Source: Pseudomonas cavernae
Lineage (GTDB): Bacteria > Pseudomonadota > Gammaproteobacteria > Pseudomonadales > Pseudomonadaceae
Assembly: GCF_003595175.1 (NCBI RefSeq)
Contig: NZ_CP032419.1
Coordinates: forward strand, 2,418,001 to 2,482,000
DNA length: 64,000 nucleotides
Direction of reading: 5' to 3'
The notes beneath the pieces were generated by a model. The model did not search any database, was not told the origin of the DNA, and worked only from the letters and a program-made list of their open reading frames with translations. Below, piece after piece: positions 9,032 to 20,218 of this stretch. Made by a program: the position numbers and the translations under genes. Each line of letters opens with the position of its first letter. Position 1 is the stretch's first letter.

Positions 9032-9649
9032 ATGAAACTTCTGCACATCGACTCCAGCATCCTTGGTGACGCATCGGTATCCCGTCAATTGAGCCGCACC
9101 GTGGTCCAGGCCTGGCAGGCCAGCGAGTCCGAGCTGCAAGTCAGCTACCGTGATCTGGCCGGCGACGAGCTGGGGCACCTGTCGGCCGGCAGCCTGGTCG
9201 CCGGCAGCACCCCGGCGGATCTTCGCGATGCCGCGCAGCAGCATGAAGCGGCGCGGGCCGAGGCCGCGCTCAATGAGTTTCTCGCGGCGGACGCCATCGT
9301 CATCGCCGCGCCGATGTACAACTTCGCCCTGCCCAGCCAGCTGAAGGCCTGGATCGACCGCATCACCGTAGCCGGCAAGACCTTCCGCTACACCGAGGCG
9401 GGCCCCGAAGGGCTGGCGGCCGGCAAGCAGGTGGTGATCGTCTCCACCGCCGGCGGCCAGCACGCAGGCCAGCCCAGCGCGGCGGCCCACGAGGATTATC
9501 TCAAGTTCGTGCTCGGTTTCCTCGGCATCACCGATGTGAGGGTGGTGCGCGCCCATGGCCTGGCGATGGGCGAGCAACCGCGCGCCATTGCCTTGCAGCA
9601 GGCGCAGGAGCAGATAGACGAACTGTTCGCGGTAGCCGAGCTGAGTTGA
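9032..9649 (+). CDS. azoR: FMN-dependent NADH-azoreductase
   Basis: 205-residue flavodoxin-like enzyme that reduces azo dyes and quinones with NADH through a bound FMN. Visible family features: [21 protein letters not shown] at the start (FMN phosphate loop), [18 protein letters not shown] in the middle, and VSTAGG. The ATG at 9032 follows CAGGAG and matches the family N-terminus; the frame stays open upstream to 8894 but that part is unrelated. Divergent from its likely LysR regulator. Confidence 0.95.
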   Translation: MKLLHIDSSILGDASVSRQLSRTVVQAWQASESELQVSYRDLAGDELGHLSAGSLVAGSTPADLRDAAQQHEAARAEAALNEFLAADAIVIAAPMYNFALPSQLKAWIDRITVAGKTFRYTEAGPEGLAAGKQVVIVSTAGGQHAGQPSAAAHEDYLKFVLGFLGITDVRVVRAHGLAMGEQPRAIALQQAQEQIDELFAVAELS

Positions 9650-9658
9650 TCGAAGCGG

Positions 9659-9685
9659 GCGCGCCAGTCCTAGCGACTGGCGCGC
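9659..9685. terminator. Shared hairpin between azoR and the MFS gene
   Basis: Perfect 11-bp stem GCGCGCCAGTC / GACTGGCGCGC with a 5-base loop. It overlaps the last codons of the minus-strand MFS gene and lies 10 bases after the azoR stop, so it may stop transcription from both sides. Confidence 0.55.
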
Positions 9686-10851
9686 GCCAACACCACACTC
9701 AACAACAGGCCGGCCAGCGAGAGCAGGGCCGAGACCAGAAAGATCGAGGCATAGCCATAGCCGCGCGCGATCGCGCCCATCAGCGGCCCGGCAATCCCCA
9801 AGGCCAGGTCGAAGAACATCGCATAGGCGCCCAGACCGGCGCTGCGGCTGCTGGCCGGGATGCTGCTGATCACTTCCATGCCCAGCGCCGGATACACCAG
9901 GGACAGGCCGAAGCCTGCCATTGCCGCGCCCAGCAGGGCCAGCGAAGTTGAAGGGGCGAGCCAGAGCAGCAGCAGGCCGAGGGTTTCGATGCCCAGGCAG
10001 ATGATGGCCACGTTGAAGCCGCCCAGGCGGTTGATGCTGTTGATGAAAAACAGCCGCGCGGCAATGAAGGCCAGGCCGAAGGCCGTCAGGCAATAGGCCG
10101 CCCCCGTCCAGCCGCGACTGGCGTAGTACAGGGTGACGAAGGTGGTCAAGGTGCCATAGCCGATCGAGCCGAGCGCCAGGCCGCTGCCGTAGGGCAGCAC
10201 GCGGCCGAGGGCGGAGAGGAAGGGCAGGCGTTCGCCGGCTATCACCGGTGAGGAGGGCTTCGGCCAGAGCAGCAGAAGGCCCAGCACAGCCAGCAGTGCC
10301 AGCGAGGCGCCGATGGTCCACAGCCCGAGGTTGTCGGCGAGGACCACCCCCAGTGGCGCGCCGATACCGATGGCGGCATAGGCGGCGATACCGTTCCAGG
10401 AAATCACCCGCGCCGTGTGCTCGCTGCCGACCCGGGCGATCCCCCAGCTAAGCGCACTGATGCCGATGATGCTGAGTGCCGCGCCGAGCACCACCCGGCC
10501 GCCGAGCAGTATCAGCAGGCTCGACAGCGGTTGGCCCTGTAGCGAGGTGGCGAGCAGCGTCAGCAAGCCGCTCAAGCCGATGCCGATCAGCCCATAGGTC
10601 AGCCCGCGCTTGCAGCCTCTGCTGTCGGCAATCCGCCCGGCGATGGGGCGACCGAGCAGGGTGGCGAAATATTGCAGGCCGATGGTCAACCCCGCCCACA
10701 CACTGCCGTACCCTAGGTCTTGGTGGACATAGCCGGGCAGCACGGCGAGCGGAATGCCGGTGCAGAGATAGCCGAGGAAGGAGAAGAACACCACACCGAG
10801 GATCTGCAGAGTGATCTTCGAACTGGGCTGGGCAGAGCCTTGGCTGGACAT
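9670..10851 (-). CDS. MFS transporter, YhhS/YfcJ-like
   Basis: 393 residues with 12 predicted transmembrane helices. Motif A-like loop [17 protein letters not shown] follows TM2 and GAPLG follows TM5. The closest family I recognise is the YhhS/YfcJ group of drug/metabolite exporters. The start codon overlaps by one base (TGATG) the stop of the 34-codon ORF upstream, which suggests translational coupling. Substrate unknown. Confidence 0.88.
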   Translation of the reverse strand: MSSQGSAQPSSKITLQILGVVFFSFLGYLCTGIPLAVLPGYVHQDLGYGSVWAGLTIGLQYFATLLGRPIAGRIADSRGCKRGLTYGLIGIGLSGLLTLLATSLQGQPLSSLLILLGGRVVLGAALSIIGISALSWGIARVGSEHTARVISWNGIAAYAAIGIGAPLGVVLADNLGLWTIGASLALLAVLGLLLLWPKPSSPVIAGERLPFLSALGRVLPYGSGLALGSIGYGTLTTFVTLYYASRGWTGAAYCLTAFGLAFIAARLFFINSINRLGGFNVAIICLGIETLGLLLLWLAPSTSLALLGAAMAGFGLSLVYPALGMEVISSIPASSRSAGLGAYAMFFDLALGIAGPLMGAIARGYGYASIFLVSALLSLAGLLLSVVLARASR

Positions 10852-10955
10852 CAGGAACTTCGCAGGCGCTTGAACACGAATGCAATGATCGCCGCAGCGA
10901 GGAATAAAAGGAAGCTAGCTAACAATAAGCCGCGTACAGGTTTTGTATCTTCCAT
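10851..10955 (-). CDS. Putative 34-residue single-pass membrane protein
   Basis: ATG at 10955 opens a 34-codon frame starting MEDTKPVRG, followed by one hydrophobic helix (about residues 10-28, [19 protein letters not shown]) and a basic tail KRLRSS. The topology (short N-terminus, one helix, positive C-terminus) is that of a real small membrane protein. Its TGA overlaps the MFS start codon. It begins 7 bases after the hairpin that follows ybiT and I see no strong ribosome binding site. Function unknown; it could be a small partner of the transporter or a leader that couples translation. Confidence 0.6.
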   Translation of the reverse strand: MEDTKPVRGLLLASFLLFLAAAIIAFVFKRLRSS

Positions 10956-10962
10956 AAAGCAC

Positions 10963-10986
10963 GACGCCCCGGCAGAGCGGGGCGTC
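10963..10986 (-). terminator. Terminator after ybiT
   Basis: Perfect 9-bp GC-rich stem GACGCCCCG / CGGGGCGTC with a 6-base loop, 26 bases downstream of the ybiT stop, followed on the minus strand by GTGCTTT. Confidence 0.7.
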
Positions 10987-11011
10987 ATGTGACTCGTTCA
11001 GGGCGGTCGAA

Positions 11012-12601
<1,590 letters not shown>

Positions 12602-12792
12602 GAATCTTGACCGGTGCGTAAGCGAAAAGGGCGCGATTGTAGCGGTTTGTCGCCAAAAACGGCAGCTAAACAGATCGGAGGCGGGTGAATGGGCAGAGCC
12701 TCGGTATCCGGCTACTATGCTGCCCAGGGCGCCTCGGCAGTAGGCGACCGAGCACGCACCAATCAGGAAAATACGGCAAAGTAAGGAAACCG

Positions 12793-14157
12793 ATGCGGAA
12801 GATCCGAGGATTCGGGCTGGGCATGCTGGTCTGGCTGGCGCTGCCGGCAGCCGCGGAGCAGGCCATCGGCATAGGCGATGCGATGGATCGCCTGCGCGAC
12901 AGCCCCAGGCTGAAGGCCGGCGATGCCGCCATCAGTGCGGCTGAGGGCAAGCGCGAGGCGGCGGCGGCTAAGCACTTGCCGCAGCTGGCACTGTCCAGCA
13001 ACCACTACCTGCTGGACAAGGACATCGAGGTCGATCTCGGTGACGTGCGTCAGGCGTTCATCGACCGGGGCGATGGCGCCCTGGCGGCACGCATCAACGA
13101 TGTCACCATCCAGGAGCGCAACTTCGGCAGCCTCGACGCCATCGTCAAGTACCCGGTGTATACCGGCGGACGCATCACGGCCGGCGTCGCGGTGGCCGAG
13201 TCGGGCATCGCGGCGTCCCGCGAGGCGCGCGAACATACCCACGAAGAACTGCTGCTGGAGCTGGTCCGGCGCTATTACGGCGTGCGTGTCGCCGACGAGG
13301 CATTGGCGGTGCAGACGGCGGCGGCCCGTGGTCTGCGCGAGCACCAGAGGCACGCCGAGCACCTCGAGAAAGAAGGTCAGATCGCCAGGGTCGAGCGGCT
13401 CAGCGCCAATGTCGCCGCCGCCGAGGCAGAGCGCGAGCGGGTGGTGGCCGAGCGCAACCTGACGATGGCACGTCAGGCACTGACCTCGCTGCTGGACGCC
13501 GAGGCGATGCCGCCCGGGCAACTGGGGATCCCCTCGGTCGAGAGCCTGCCGCCGCTGCAGCGCTTCGTCAGTGGCACCCGCGACAACAACGCTCAGCTCA
13601 AGCAACTGGCTGCTACCCGCAAGCAGGCCGAGTCGGCTACCAGCGCGGTCAAGGGCGCCTATCTGCCGACGGTCAATCTGCTGGCCATTCGCAGCCTGAG
13701 CAACTACAACCTGCCGGATGTCTGGCCGGACTGGACGGCCGGCGCGACCATCAGCCTGCCGTTGTTCGACGGCGGCGAGCGGCGCGGCAAGCTGCACGAG
13801 GCCAATGCCCGTCTGGAGCAGGTCGGTCAGACCTACGAGCAGGCGCGGCGGGACTTTGAGTTGCTGGTCGAACAGCGCTACCACGAACTGCAGAACGCTC
13901 AGGAGCAGATTCGCACGCTCAAGCGCACGCGCGAGCTCAGCGAGGAAAGTTTGCACGCCCAGCGGAAGGCCTTCAGCGAAGGCGTCGCCCGTTCACTGGA
14001 CGTGATCGATGCGCAGACCACCCGCTCCAAGGTGTTGCTCGCCGATCTCAGCGCCCGCTACTCGGCATTGACCAATTACGCCGCGCTGATGCTGGTGTCC
14101 GGCCAGGGGCCGGCATTGGAGGAGTGGTTGCGCAGTACACAGGAGAATCAGCCATGA
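12793..14157 (+). CDS. TolC-family outer-membrane efflux protein
   Basis: 454 residues with a signal peptide (cleavage near LPAAAEQA) and the two-repeat coiled-coil plan of TolC/OEP proteins, e.g. [22 protein letters not shown] and the matching second-half helix [25 protein letters not shown]. It forms the outer-membrane duct of a tripartite pump. ATG 12793 follows AGTAAGGA; a longer frame from 12685 lacks a signal peptide. Its stop overlaps the HlyD start (ATGA), so the genes are coupled. Confidence 0.93.
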   Translation: MRKIRGFGLGMLVWLALPAAAEQAIGIGDAMDRLRDSPRLKAGDAAISAAEGKREAAAAKHLPQLALSSNHYLLDKDIEVDLGDVRQAFIDRGDGALAARINDVTIQERNFGSLDAIVKYPVYTGGRITAGVAVAESGIAASREAREHTHEELLLELVRRYYGVRVADEALAVQTAAARGLREHQRHAEHLEKEGQIARVERLSANVAAAEAERERVVAERNLTMARQALTSLLDAEAMPPGQLGIPSVESLPPLQRFVSGTRDNNAQLKQLAATRKQAESATSAVKGAYLPTVNLLAIRSLSNYNLPDVWPDWTAGATISLPLFDGGERRGKLHEANARLEQVGQTYEQARRDFELLVEQRYHELQNAQEQIRTLKRTRELSEESLHAQRKAFSEGVARSLDVIDAQTTRSKVLLADLSARYSALTNYAALMLVSGQGPALEEWLRSTQENQP

Positions 14158-15161
14158 GCGAAGAAACCGGAAAATCCAGGTCAGCCAGCACGGTGTTGCT
14201 GGTCCTGCTGGTGGTCGTCGTGCTGGTCGGCCTGGCGGTGTGGGTATTCTGGCCGCAACCGCGCTACCTGGAAGGGCAGATCGAGGCCGATCGGGTGAGC
14301 ATCGCCTCCAAGTATCCGGGGCGGATCAGGGCCATCCATGTCCGCGAGGGTGATGCGGTCAAGCCCGGGCAACTACTGGTGGAGATCGATAGTCCGGAGG
14401 CCGACGCCAAGCTGGCTCAGGTCCGGGCCATGGTCAGCGGTGCCACCGCGCTGCGCGACAAGGCCGAGGCCGGGGCGCGCAGCCAGGACATCGCCCGCGC
14501 CAAGGCCGGCTGGCAGGCGGCCCTGGAGGAGGCCCGGCTGGCGCAGACCACCGCCGGGCGCATGGAGCGTCTGTTCCGCGACGGGGTGATCCCGCAACAG
14601 CGCCGCGATGAAGCGCGGACCATGGCCGCCGCCGCCGCGCAGAAGACCGCCGCCGCCAAGGCCCAGTACGACGAGGCTCTGGAAGGTGCCCGCAAGGAGG
14701 ACAAGGCCGCGGCCAGCGCCCAACTCGGCGAAGCCGAAGGTGCGCGCGCCGAGGTCGAGGCGGTGGTCGCCGAAACCCGGTTGAGTGCTCCGGTGGCCGG
14801 CGAAATCAGCACGCGCGTCATCGAAGAGGGCGAGGTGTTGGGCGCCGGCTTCCCGCTGCTGGTGATCACCCGTACCGACCTGCCGTGGGTCACCCTCAAC
14901 CTGCGCGAGGATTTCCTGCAAGGGCTCAAGGTCGGCCAGGAATTCACCGCCCGGGTGCCGGCGCTGGGCGGCCGCGAGGTGCGCTTCAAGGTCAGCCTGA
15001 TCGCGCCGCTGGGCGACTTCGCCACCTGGCGCTCGACCCGCGACCTGGGCAGTTTCGACCTGCGCACCTTCGAGGTCCGGGCACGGCCGGTCGAGGCGGT
15101 GGAGGGGCTGCGTCCGGGCATGCGCGTGGTGCTGCCTGAAACCGACCTGACCGCGGGCTGA
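14154..15161 (+). CDS. HlyD-family periplasmic adaptor subunit
   Basis: 335 residues: one N-terminal transmembrane helix (about 15-33, VLLVLLVVVVLVGLAVWVFW), a biotinyl-lipoyl half-motif (VSIASKYPGRIRAIHVREGDAVKPGQLLVEID), a long alanine-rich coiled coil and the second lipoyl half (LSAPVAGEISTRVIEEGEVLGAGFPL). It bridges inner-membrane components to TolC. It overlaps the TolC gene by four bases and is followed after 7 bases by two ABC-2 permease genes. Confidence 0.94.
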   Translation: MSEETGKSRSASTVLLVLLVVVVLVGLAVWVFWPQPRYLEGQIEADRVSIASKYPGRIRAIHVREGDAVKPGQLLVEIDSPEADAKLAQVRAMVSGATALRDKAEAGARSQDIARAKAGWQAALEEARLAQTTAGRMERLFRDGVIPQQRRDEARTMAAAAAQKTAAAKAQYDEALEGARKEDKAAASAQLGEAEGARAEVEAVVAETRLSAPVAGEISTRVIEEGEVLGAGFPLLVITRTDLPWVTLNLREDFLQGLKVGQEFTARVPALGGREVRFKVSLIAPLGDFATWRSTRDLGSFDLRTFEVRARPVEAVEGLRPGMRVVLPETDLTAG

Positions 15162-15168
15162 GACCGGC

Positions 15169-16317
15169 ATGGGTCGTTTCCTGTGCCGCGAGTGGCAGCG
15201 TATCCGCGATCACCAGTCGGCGGCCTGGCTGCTGTTCGGGCTGCCGCTCATCGGCACCATGCTGCTGCTATGGATCTTCTCCGCACGCACACCGCATGAC
15301 CTGCCGATCGCCGTGGTGGACCTCGACAACAGCGCCTTGAGTCGCGAGGTCACCCGTCTGCTGGATGCCGCCAGCTCCACCCGGGTCGCGGCCTTTCCAG
15401 ACAGCGTCGGTGCCGCGCAAGACCTGCTGCTGCGTGGCGAGGTCTATGCGGCGATGGTGCTGCCCCACGACCTGTTCAAGCGGATGAAGCGCGGCGATCC
15501 GGTCCCGATTCAGGTGTTCGTCAACCAGCAACTGATGACGGCGGCGGGCAGGATCAGCGTCGATGTCCAGTCGGTGCTGGGTGAGCTGTCGGCCCGCTAC
15601 TCGTTGATCCAGCAGGCACAGATGGGCGGCAAGGTGGTCAGCATCCTCCCGGTGCGCGCCGAACTGCACCCGCTGTTCAACCCCGGCATCGACTATGGGC
15701 CCTTTCTCGCCTTGCTACTGATCTCGGCGACGCTGCACGTGTTCATCTTCATCAGCGCTACTCAGTTCATCGGCACCGAACTGCTGGAGAAGAGCGTACC
15801 GGCCTGGCTGGCGGCGGCGCAGGGCGGCTGGTTTCGCGCGCTGATACGCAAGTTCGGGCTCTATACCGGCTGGTGGATGCTGTTCGGCGGCTTGCTGCTG
15901 TTCGGCACCTACCGCTGGCTGGGCATGGGCATGCCCGAGCATCTGGGCGTGATGCTGTTCGGCTTGCTGCTGTTGGTGCTGGTTTACCAGGGCCTGGCCC
16001 TGCTGCTGGTGATGACCACCGCCAACTACCGGGTGGCCGTCTCGCTCGCCAGCCTGATCGCCTCGCCGGCGGTGGCGTTCTGTGGGGTCACCTTTCCTCT
16101 CGAGGCATTGCCGCTTGGTCCGCGCATCTGGGGCGAGATGCTGCCGCTGACCCATTTCGTCCATCTGCAGATCGAGCAGACCCTGGGCTCGATACCCGAA
16201 GCGGCGTCCGCTCAGCGTTTGCTGACCCTGGCCCTGATGACCATATTCTTCTGGGGGATCGGCCTGTGGCGGGCGCGGCTGGTATTGCAGACACCGAGCT
16301 ACTGGGGGCGCGAATGA
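15169..16317 (+). CDS. ABC-2 type membrane permease, first copy
   Basis: 382 residues with the ABC-2/YhhJ-type layout: one N-terminal helix (AAWLLFGLPLIGTMLLLWIFSA), a ~140-residue periplasmic domain beginning DLPIAVVDLDNSALSREV, then five C-terminal helices. The homologous family normally works with an ATP-binding subunit, but none is encoded in this operon. It ends in an ATGA overlap with the second permease. Confidence 0.9.
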   Translation: MGRFLCREWQRIRDHQSAAWLLFGLPLIGTMLLLWIFSARTPHDLPIAVVDLDNSALSREVTRLLDAASSTRVAAFPDSVGAAQDLLLRGEVYAAMVLPHDLFKRMKRGDPVPIQVFVNQQLMTAAGRISVDVQSVLGELSARYSLIQQAQMGGKVVSILPVRAELHPLFNPGIDYGPFLALLLISATLHVFIFISATQFIGTELLEKSVPAWLAAAQGGWFRALIRKFGLYTGWWMLFGGLLLFGTYRWLGMGMPEHLGVMLFGLLLLVLVYQGLALLLVMTTANYRVAVSLASLIASPAVAFCGVTFPLEALPLGPRIWGEMLPLTHFVHLQIEQTLGSIPEAASAQRLLTLALMTIFFWGIGLWRARLVLQTPSYWGRE

Positions 16318-17489
16318 TCGGGGCCTTCCTGCAGGCGATGCGCGAGGAGTTCGCCGCGGTGCGTCGCAACGAGGGCGCGCTGGGCGTGCTGATTGGCGCC
16401 ATTCTGCTGTATGGCCTGCTGTATCCCTCGCCCTACAGCAACCAGGTGTTTCGCGACGTGCCGGTGGTGGTGGTCGACCACGACAACAGCGTCCTCAGCC
16501 GTCAGCTGATCCGCATGGCGGATGCTTCCGAGATGGTCGATGTGATCGGTCAGGCAGGCGACATGAGCGCCGCCCGCGACCAGCTGTATCGCTCGAAAGT
16601 CCTTGGCGTGGTGCAGATTCCTCGCGAGTTCGAGCGGCGCGTGCTGCGCGGCGAACAGGCGGTGATCGGCGTGTACGGCAACGCCGGTTATGTGCTGGCC
16701 TACAGCATGATCGCCGAAACCCTCACCGAAGTGGCGATGACCATCGGCGCCGGAGTGCAGATCGAGCAGCTGCAGGCCAAGGGGGTGCCGCTGGAGCAGG
16801 CCAAGGTTGCGCGGGCGGTGCTGCCGGTCACCATCAAGACGCTCTACGACCCGGCCGGCGGTTATGCCAGCTACGTGGTGCCGGCGGTGCTGATCATCAT
16901 GCTGCACCAGACCCTGCTGATCGGCATTGGCATGCTTTCGGCAGACAATCGCCACCTGCCACTGTCGCCCGTGGCCGGACGCTCGCCGGGGATGTGGGTG
17001 CTCGGCCGCTGCGTGCCGTACCTACTGATCTCGGCGTTCAACTCGCTGTTCTTCTTCGGCGTGATCTTCCGCCTCTACGGACTGCCGAGCCAGGGCAACG
17101 GCTGGGTGCTGATGCCCTTTCTGACGCTGTTCCTGCTCGCCACCACGCTGTTCGGCCTGGTGGTTGGCAGCCTCTTCCGCAGCTCGATCACCGTCGGCCA
17201 GGTGCTGCTGTTCACCTCGTTGCCGGGCGTGTTCCTCGCCGGCTTCAGCTGGCCAAAGGAGATGTTGCCTGAGCCGTTGTTCTGGTTGTCGAGGATGATC
17301 CCCAATACCGCTGGCGTAGAGGGCTTCCTGCGCCTGCACCAGATGGGCGCCGACTACCGGCAGATCGAGTGGCCGCTGGTCAATCTGGCCATCCTCGCCC
17401 TGGTGTTCTGGCTGCTGGCGCGCTGGCTGACGCGGCGGCGGGTGAGAGCGGAGCAGGGAATTGCCCCCGGTCACACGGGGCAGACCTGA
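16314..17489 (+). CDS. ABC-2 type membrane permease, second copy
   Basis: 391 residues, same architecture as the preceding gene (LLYGLLYPSPYSNQVFRDVPVVVVDHDNSVLSRQ, then C-terminal helices ending LVFWLLARWLTRRR). ATG 16314 is set by the four-base overlap with the first permease; the frame runs open far upstream inside the neighbour and is not used. The two permeases probably form a heterodimer. Substrate unknown; related systems export hydrophobic compounds or act on membrane stress. Confidence 0.9.
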   Translation: MIGAFLQAMREEFAAVRRNEGALGVLIGAILLYGLLYPSPYSNQVFRDVPVVVVDHDNSVLSRQLIRMADASEMVDVIGQAGDMSAARDQLYRSKVLGVVQIPREFERRVLRGEQAVIGVYGNAGYVLAYSMIAETLTEVAMTIGAGVQIEQLQAKGVPLEQAKVARAVLPVTIKTLYDPAGGYASYVVPAVLIIMLHQTLLIGIGMLSADNRHLPLSPVAGRSPGMWVLGRCVPYLLISAFNSLFFFGVIFRLYGLPSQGNGWVLMPFLTLFLLATTLFGLVVGSLFRSSITVGQVLLFTSLPGVFLAGFSWPKEMLPEPLFWLSRMIPNTAGVEGFLRLHQMGADYRQIEWPLVNLAILALVFWLLARWLTRRRVRAEQGIAPGHTGQT

Positions 17490-17507
17490 CCTCCGGGGCG
17501 TCCCGCA

Positions 17508-17786
17508 TCACTCGCGATAGAACACCTGCACCAGGTGATAGCCGAACTGGCTCTTCACCGGCCCATGCACTTCGCGCACCGGCTTCTTGAAGATCACCTG
17601 ATCGATCGCCCGCACCATCTGCCCGGGGCGCACCTCGCCGAGGTCGCCGCCGCGCTTGCCGGATGGGCAGAGCGAATACTTGCGGGCCAGCACGTCGAAG
17701 GCCTCGCCGGCGGCGATGCGTTTCTTCAGCGCGGCCGCTTCGGCCTCGGTCTTGACCAGGATGTGGCGGGCCATTGCCTTTGCCAT
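17508..17786 (-). CDS. ppiC: Parvulin-type peptidyl-prolyl isomerase
   Basis: 92 residues comprising a single rotamase domain: MARHILVKTEAEAAALKKRI at the start, ARKYSLCPSGKRGGDLGEVRPGQMV in the centre, and the conserved HGPVKSQFGYHLVQV near the end. Cytosolic, as there is no signal peptide. ATG 17786 is preferred because GAGGA lies 6 bases upstream; the frame extends to 17840 without support. Length matches E. coli PpiC (93 residues). Convergent with the exporter operon. Confidence 0.93.
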   Translation of the reverse strand: MAKAMARHILVKTEAEAAALKKRIAAGEAFDVLARKYSLCPSGKRGGDLGEVRPGQMVRAIDQVIFKKPVREVHGPVKSQFGYHLVQVFYRE

Positions 17787-17917
17787 GACGCTGTCCTCAT
17801 TTTTGCGGGGCCGGTATTGTGCCAGTATTTGCCGCGCCACCAGAATGACGCCGGTTTTCAGGCTTATCTGGCGGCAAGCCGCCGCGACTCATCGCCCAAT
17901 TTACGGAAATGCCGCAC

Positions 17918-19123
17918 ATGGATCTCTCCGCAATGCTGAAAATCCTGGCCAGCCAGGATGGTTCCGATCTTTACCTGTCCACCGGCGCGCCGCCCTGCGC
18001 CAAGTTCAACGGCGTGCTCAAACCGCTGAGCAGCGAAGCGCTCAAGTCCGGCGAGGTCGCCAGCATCGCCGCCAGCGTCATGGACAGCGAACAGAGGGCC
18101 GATTTCGAGCGCGAACTGGAGATGAACCTGGCAATCTCCCTGGCGAACATCGGCCGCTTCCGCATCAACATCTTCAAGCAGCGCAACGAGGTGTCGATCG
18201 TCGCGCGCAACATCAAGATGGAAATCCCCAAGTTCGAGGACCTCAAGCTGCCGGAAGTGCTGCTCAAGACGGTGATGGAGAAGCGCGGTCTGGTGCTGTT
18301 CGTCGGTGGCACCGGCTCGGGCAAGTCGACCTCGCTGGCGGCGCTGATCGACTACCGCAACCGCAACAGCGGCGGCCACATCATCACCATCGAAGACCCG
18401 GTGGAATACGTGCATCGGCACAAGAAGTCGATCATCAACCAGCGCGAAGTCGGGGTGGACACCCGCAGCTTCCATGCCGCGTTGAAGAACACCCTGCGCC
18501 AGGCCCCGGACGTGATCCTGATCGGCGAGATCCGCGACCGCGAGACCATGGAGCACGCCCTGGCCTTCGCCGACACCGGCCACCTGGCGATCTCCACCCT
18601 GCACGCCAACAACGCCAACCAGGCGCTGGATCGCATCATCAACTTCTTCCCCGAGGAGCGCCGGCCGCAGCTGCTCAACGACCTGGGCAACAACCTCAAG
18701 GCCTTCGTCTCCCAACGCCTGGTCAAGACCGCCGACGGCAAGCGCCGCGCCGCGGTGGAGGTGCTGCTCGGTACGCCGACCATCCGCGACCTGATCAAGC
18801 GCAACGAGTTCTCCGAGATCAAGGAGATCATGGAGAAGTCGAAGAACCTCGGCATGCAGACCTTCGACCAGGCGCTGATCGACCTGGCCAACGAGGGGGT
18901 GATCAGCGAAGAAGAAGCGGTAAAGAACGCCGACTCGGCGAACAACGTGCGCCTCAAGCTCAAGCTATACCGCGAAACCCCACCGGCAGCGAGCCCCGCG
19001 CCGACTGCGCCGGTGGCTGCCACGGCCAAGGCCAGCGAATCCGGCGACTGGAGCATGGAACTCAAGCTCGAGGACATCGAAGAGGAGGCGCAGCCCGAAG
19101 CTCCGGGGCGGCACGGCATCTGA
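17918..19123 (+). CDS. PilT/PilU-type pilus retraction ATPase
   Basis: 401 residues of the GspE/PilT secretion-ATPase family, closest in my judgement to PilU. Walker A GGTGSGKST is at about 130-138; the Asp box IIIEDPVEYVH-type region, Walker B VILIGEIRDRETM and the His box TGHLAISTLHANNANQ follow. Such ATPases power retraction of type IV pili. It stands alone with no other pilus gene nearby. The last ~45 residues are a proline/alanine-rich then acidic extension absent from standard PilU. ATG 17918 (MDLSAMLKIL) aligns with the PilU start; ATG 17909 is possible. Confidence 0.88.
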   Translation: MDLSAMLKILASQDGSDLYLSTGAPPCAKFNGVLKPLSSEALKSGEVASIAASVMDSEQRADFERELEMNLAISLANIGRFRINIFKQRNEVSIVARNIKMEIPKFEDLKLPEVLLKTVMEKRGLVLFVGGTGSGKSTSLAALIDYRNRNSGGHIITIEDPVEYVHRHKKSIINQREVGVDTRSFHAALKNTLRQAPDVILIGEIRDRETMEHALAFADTGHLAISTLHANNANQALDRIINFFPEERRPQLLNDLGNNLKAFVSQRLVKTADGKRRAAVEVLLGTPTIRDLIKRNEFSEIKEIMEKSKNLGMQTFDQALIDLANEGVISEEEAVKNADSANNVRLKLKLYRETPPAASPAPTAPVAATAKASESGDWSMELKLEDIEEEAQPEAPGRHGI

Positions 19124-19219
19124 ATCGGCTGTACCGCTGAGTCAGACGCTCACTGTACCGGGCGATCCGCCGTCGTTCTCTCTACAGTCGCTGCAGGGCT
19201 CAACCGACAGGAGCGGAAC

Positions 19220-19816
19220 ATGCGCATCGCCGTACTGACCTTCGATGGCTTCAACGAACTGGATTCCTTCGTCGCCGCCGGGCTGCTCAATCGCCTGCGC
19301 GGCCAGGGCTGGCGGGCGGAAATCACCTGCCCGACCGAGCAAGTCACCTCGATGAACGGCGTGACCGTGCACGCCCAGCAGCCGCTGGAGTTCGCCAATG
19401 CGGCGGATGTCGTGCTGTTCGGCAGCGGCGTGCAGACCCGCGCGATCGCCACCGATACCGCCATCCTTGACCGCCTCAGCCTCGACCCGCAGCGGCAACT
19501 GATCGGCTCGCAGTGTTCCGGCGCGCTGCTGATGGCCAAGCTGGGCTTGCTCGGCGACCTGCCGGCCTGCACCGACCTGACCACCAAGCCCTGGGTCATC
19601 GAAGCGGGCGTGCGCGTGCTCGACCAACCGTTCTACGCTCAAGGCAATCTGGCCACCGCCGGCGGCTGCCTGTCGGCGCCCTACCTGGCCGCTTGGGTGA
19701 TCGCCAAACTGGCCGGCGAGGGCGCCTGCGCCGAGGCGCTGCACTACGTGGCGCCGGTGGGCGAGAAGGAGGACTTCGTGGCCAGGGCGCTGGGCGTGGT
19801 GAGGCCGTATCTGTAG
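19220..19816 (+). CDS. DJ-1/PfpI family protein
   Basis: 198 residues of the glutamine-amidotransferase-like DJ-1/PfpI fold: AVLTFDGFNELDSFVAAGLLNRL at the start and the nucleophile-elbow cysteine in IGSQCSGALLMAK. Family members act as glyoxalases, deglycases, chaperones or isonitrile hydratases; the exact activity cannot be assigned. ATG 19220 follows ACAGGAGCGGAAC. Apparently monocistronic. Confidence 0.88.
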   Translation: MRIAVLTFDGFNELDSFVAAGLLNRLRGQGWRAEITCPTEQVTSMNGVTVHAQQPLEFANAADVVLFGSGVQTRAIATDTAILDRLSLDPQRQLIGSQCSGALLMAKLGLLGDLPACTDLTTKPWVIEAGVRVLDQPFYAQGNLATAGGCLSAPYLAAWVIAKLAGEGACAEALHYVAPVGEKEDFVARALGVVRPYL

Positions 19817-20218
19817 TAGTGGCGACCAGTTGCTGGCGTACTGCTCGCAGCGCTCCTGAGTCCGCCCCACGGGCTGAAGCTCGAGGAGAGCCGCCGGAAG
19901 ACCCGGGGCGACCGGGGGCCGAGGCGGAGCACAGGCTTTTGTAGGAGCGAATTTATTCGCGATTCTGGAGCGACTCCGCATAGCCCCTTGTCGCGAATAA
20001 ATTCGCTCCTACAGGAAAGGGCATTGCCTGCCAGGCCCGAATTTCTTATGCCCGCGCTTGCGAGGAGGGCAGGCCACGGTTTCTCGCGGAACGACCACAC
20101 TGTAAGAGGAGCCCGCAGGAGCCCGACTTCTGCGGTCGTTCGAATAGTCACTTGCTGAACGCCGGGGCGCAGGCCCGGCGGTTAGCGCTAGGCATCACTC
20201 GCATAGAGGAGGCTGATC
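19817..20218. other. Repeat-bearing intergenic region
   Basis: 402 bases between the DJ-1/PfpI and GFA genes. It holds an inverted pair of REP-like elements at 19940-20013 (listed separately). The remainder shows no credible gene; an AGGAGG-like site for the GFA gene lies at its right end. Confidence 0.6.
19940..20013. repeat. Inverted pair of TGTAGGAGCGAAT-type REP elements
   Basis: Two 23-base copies in opposite orientation (19940-19962 and 19991-20013), each itself partly palindromic (GCGAATTTATTCGC core), separated by 28 bases. The unit is the familiar Pseudomonas REP type; other copies occur at 21947, 22105, 22140, 31431 and 31486. Confidence 0.88.
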
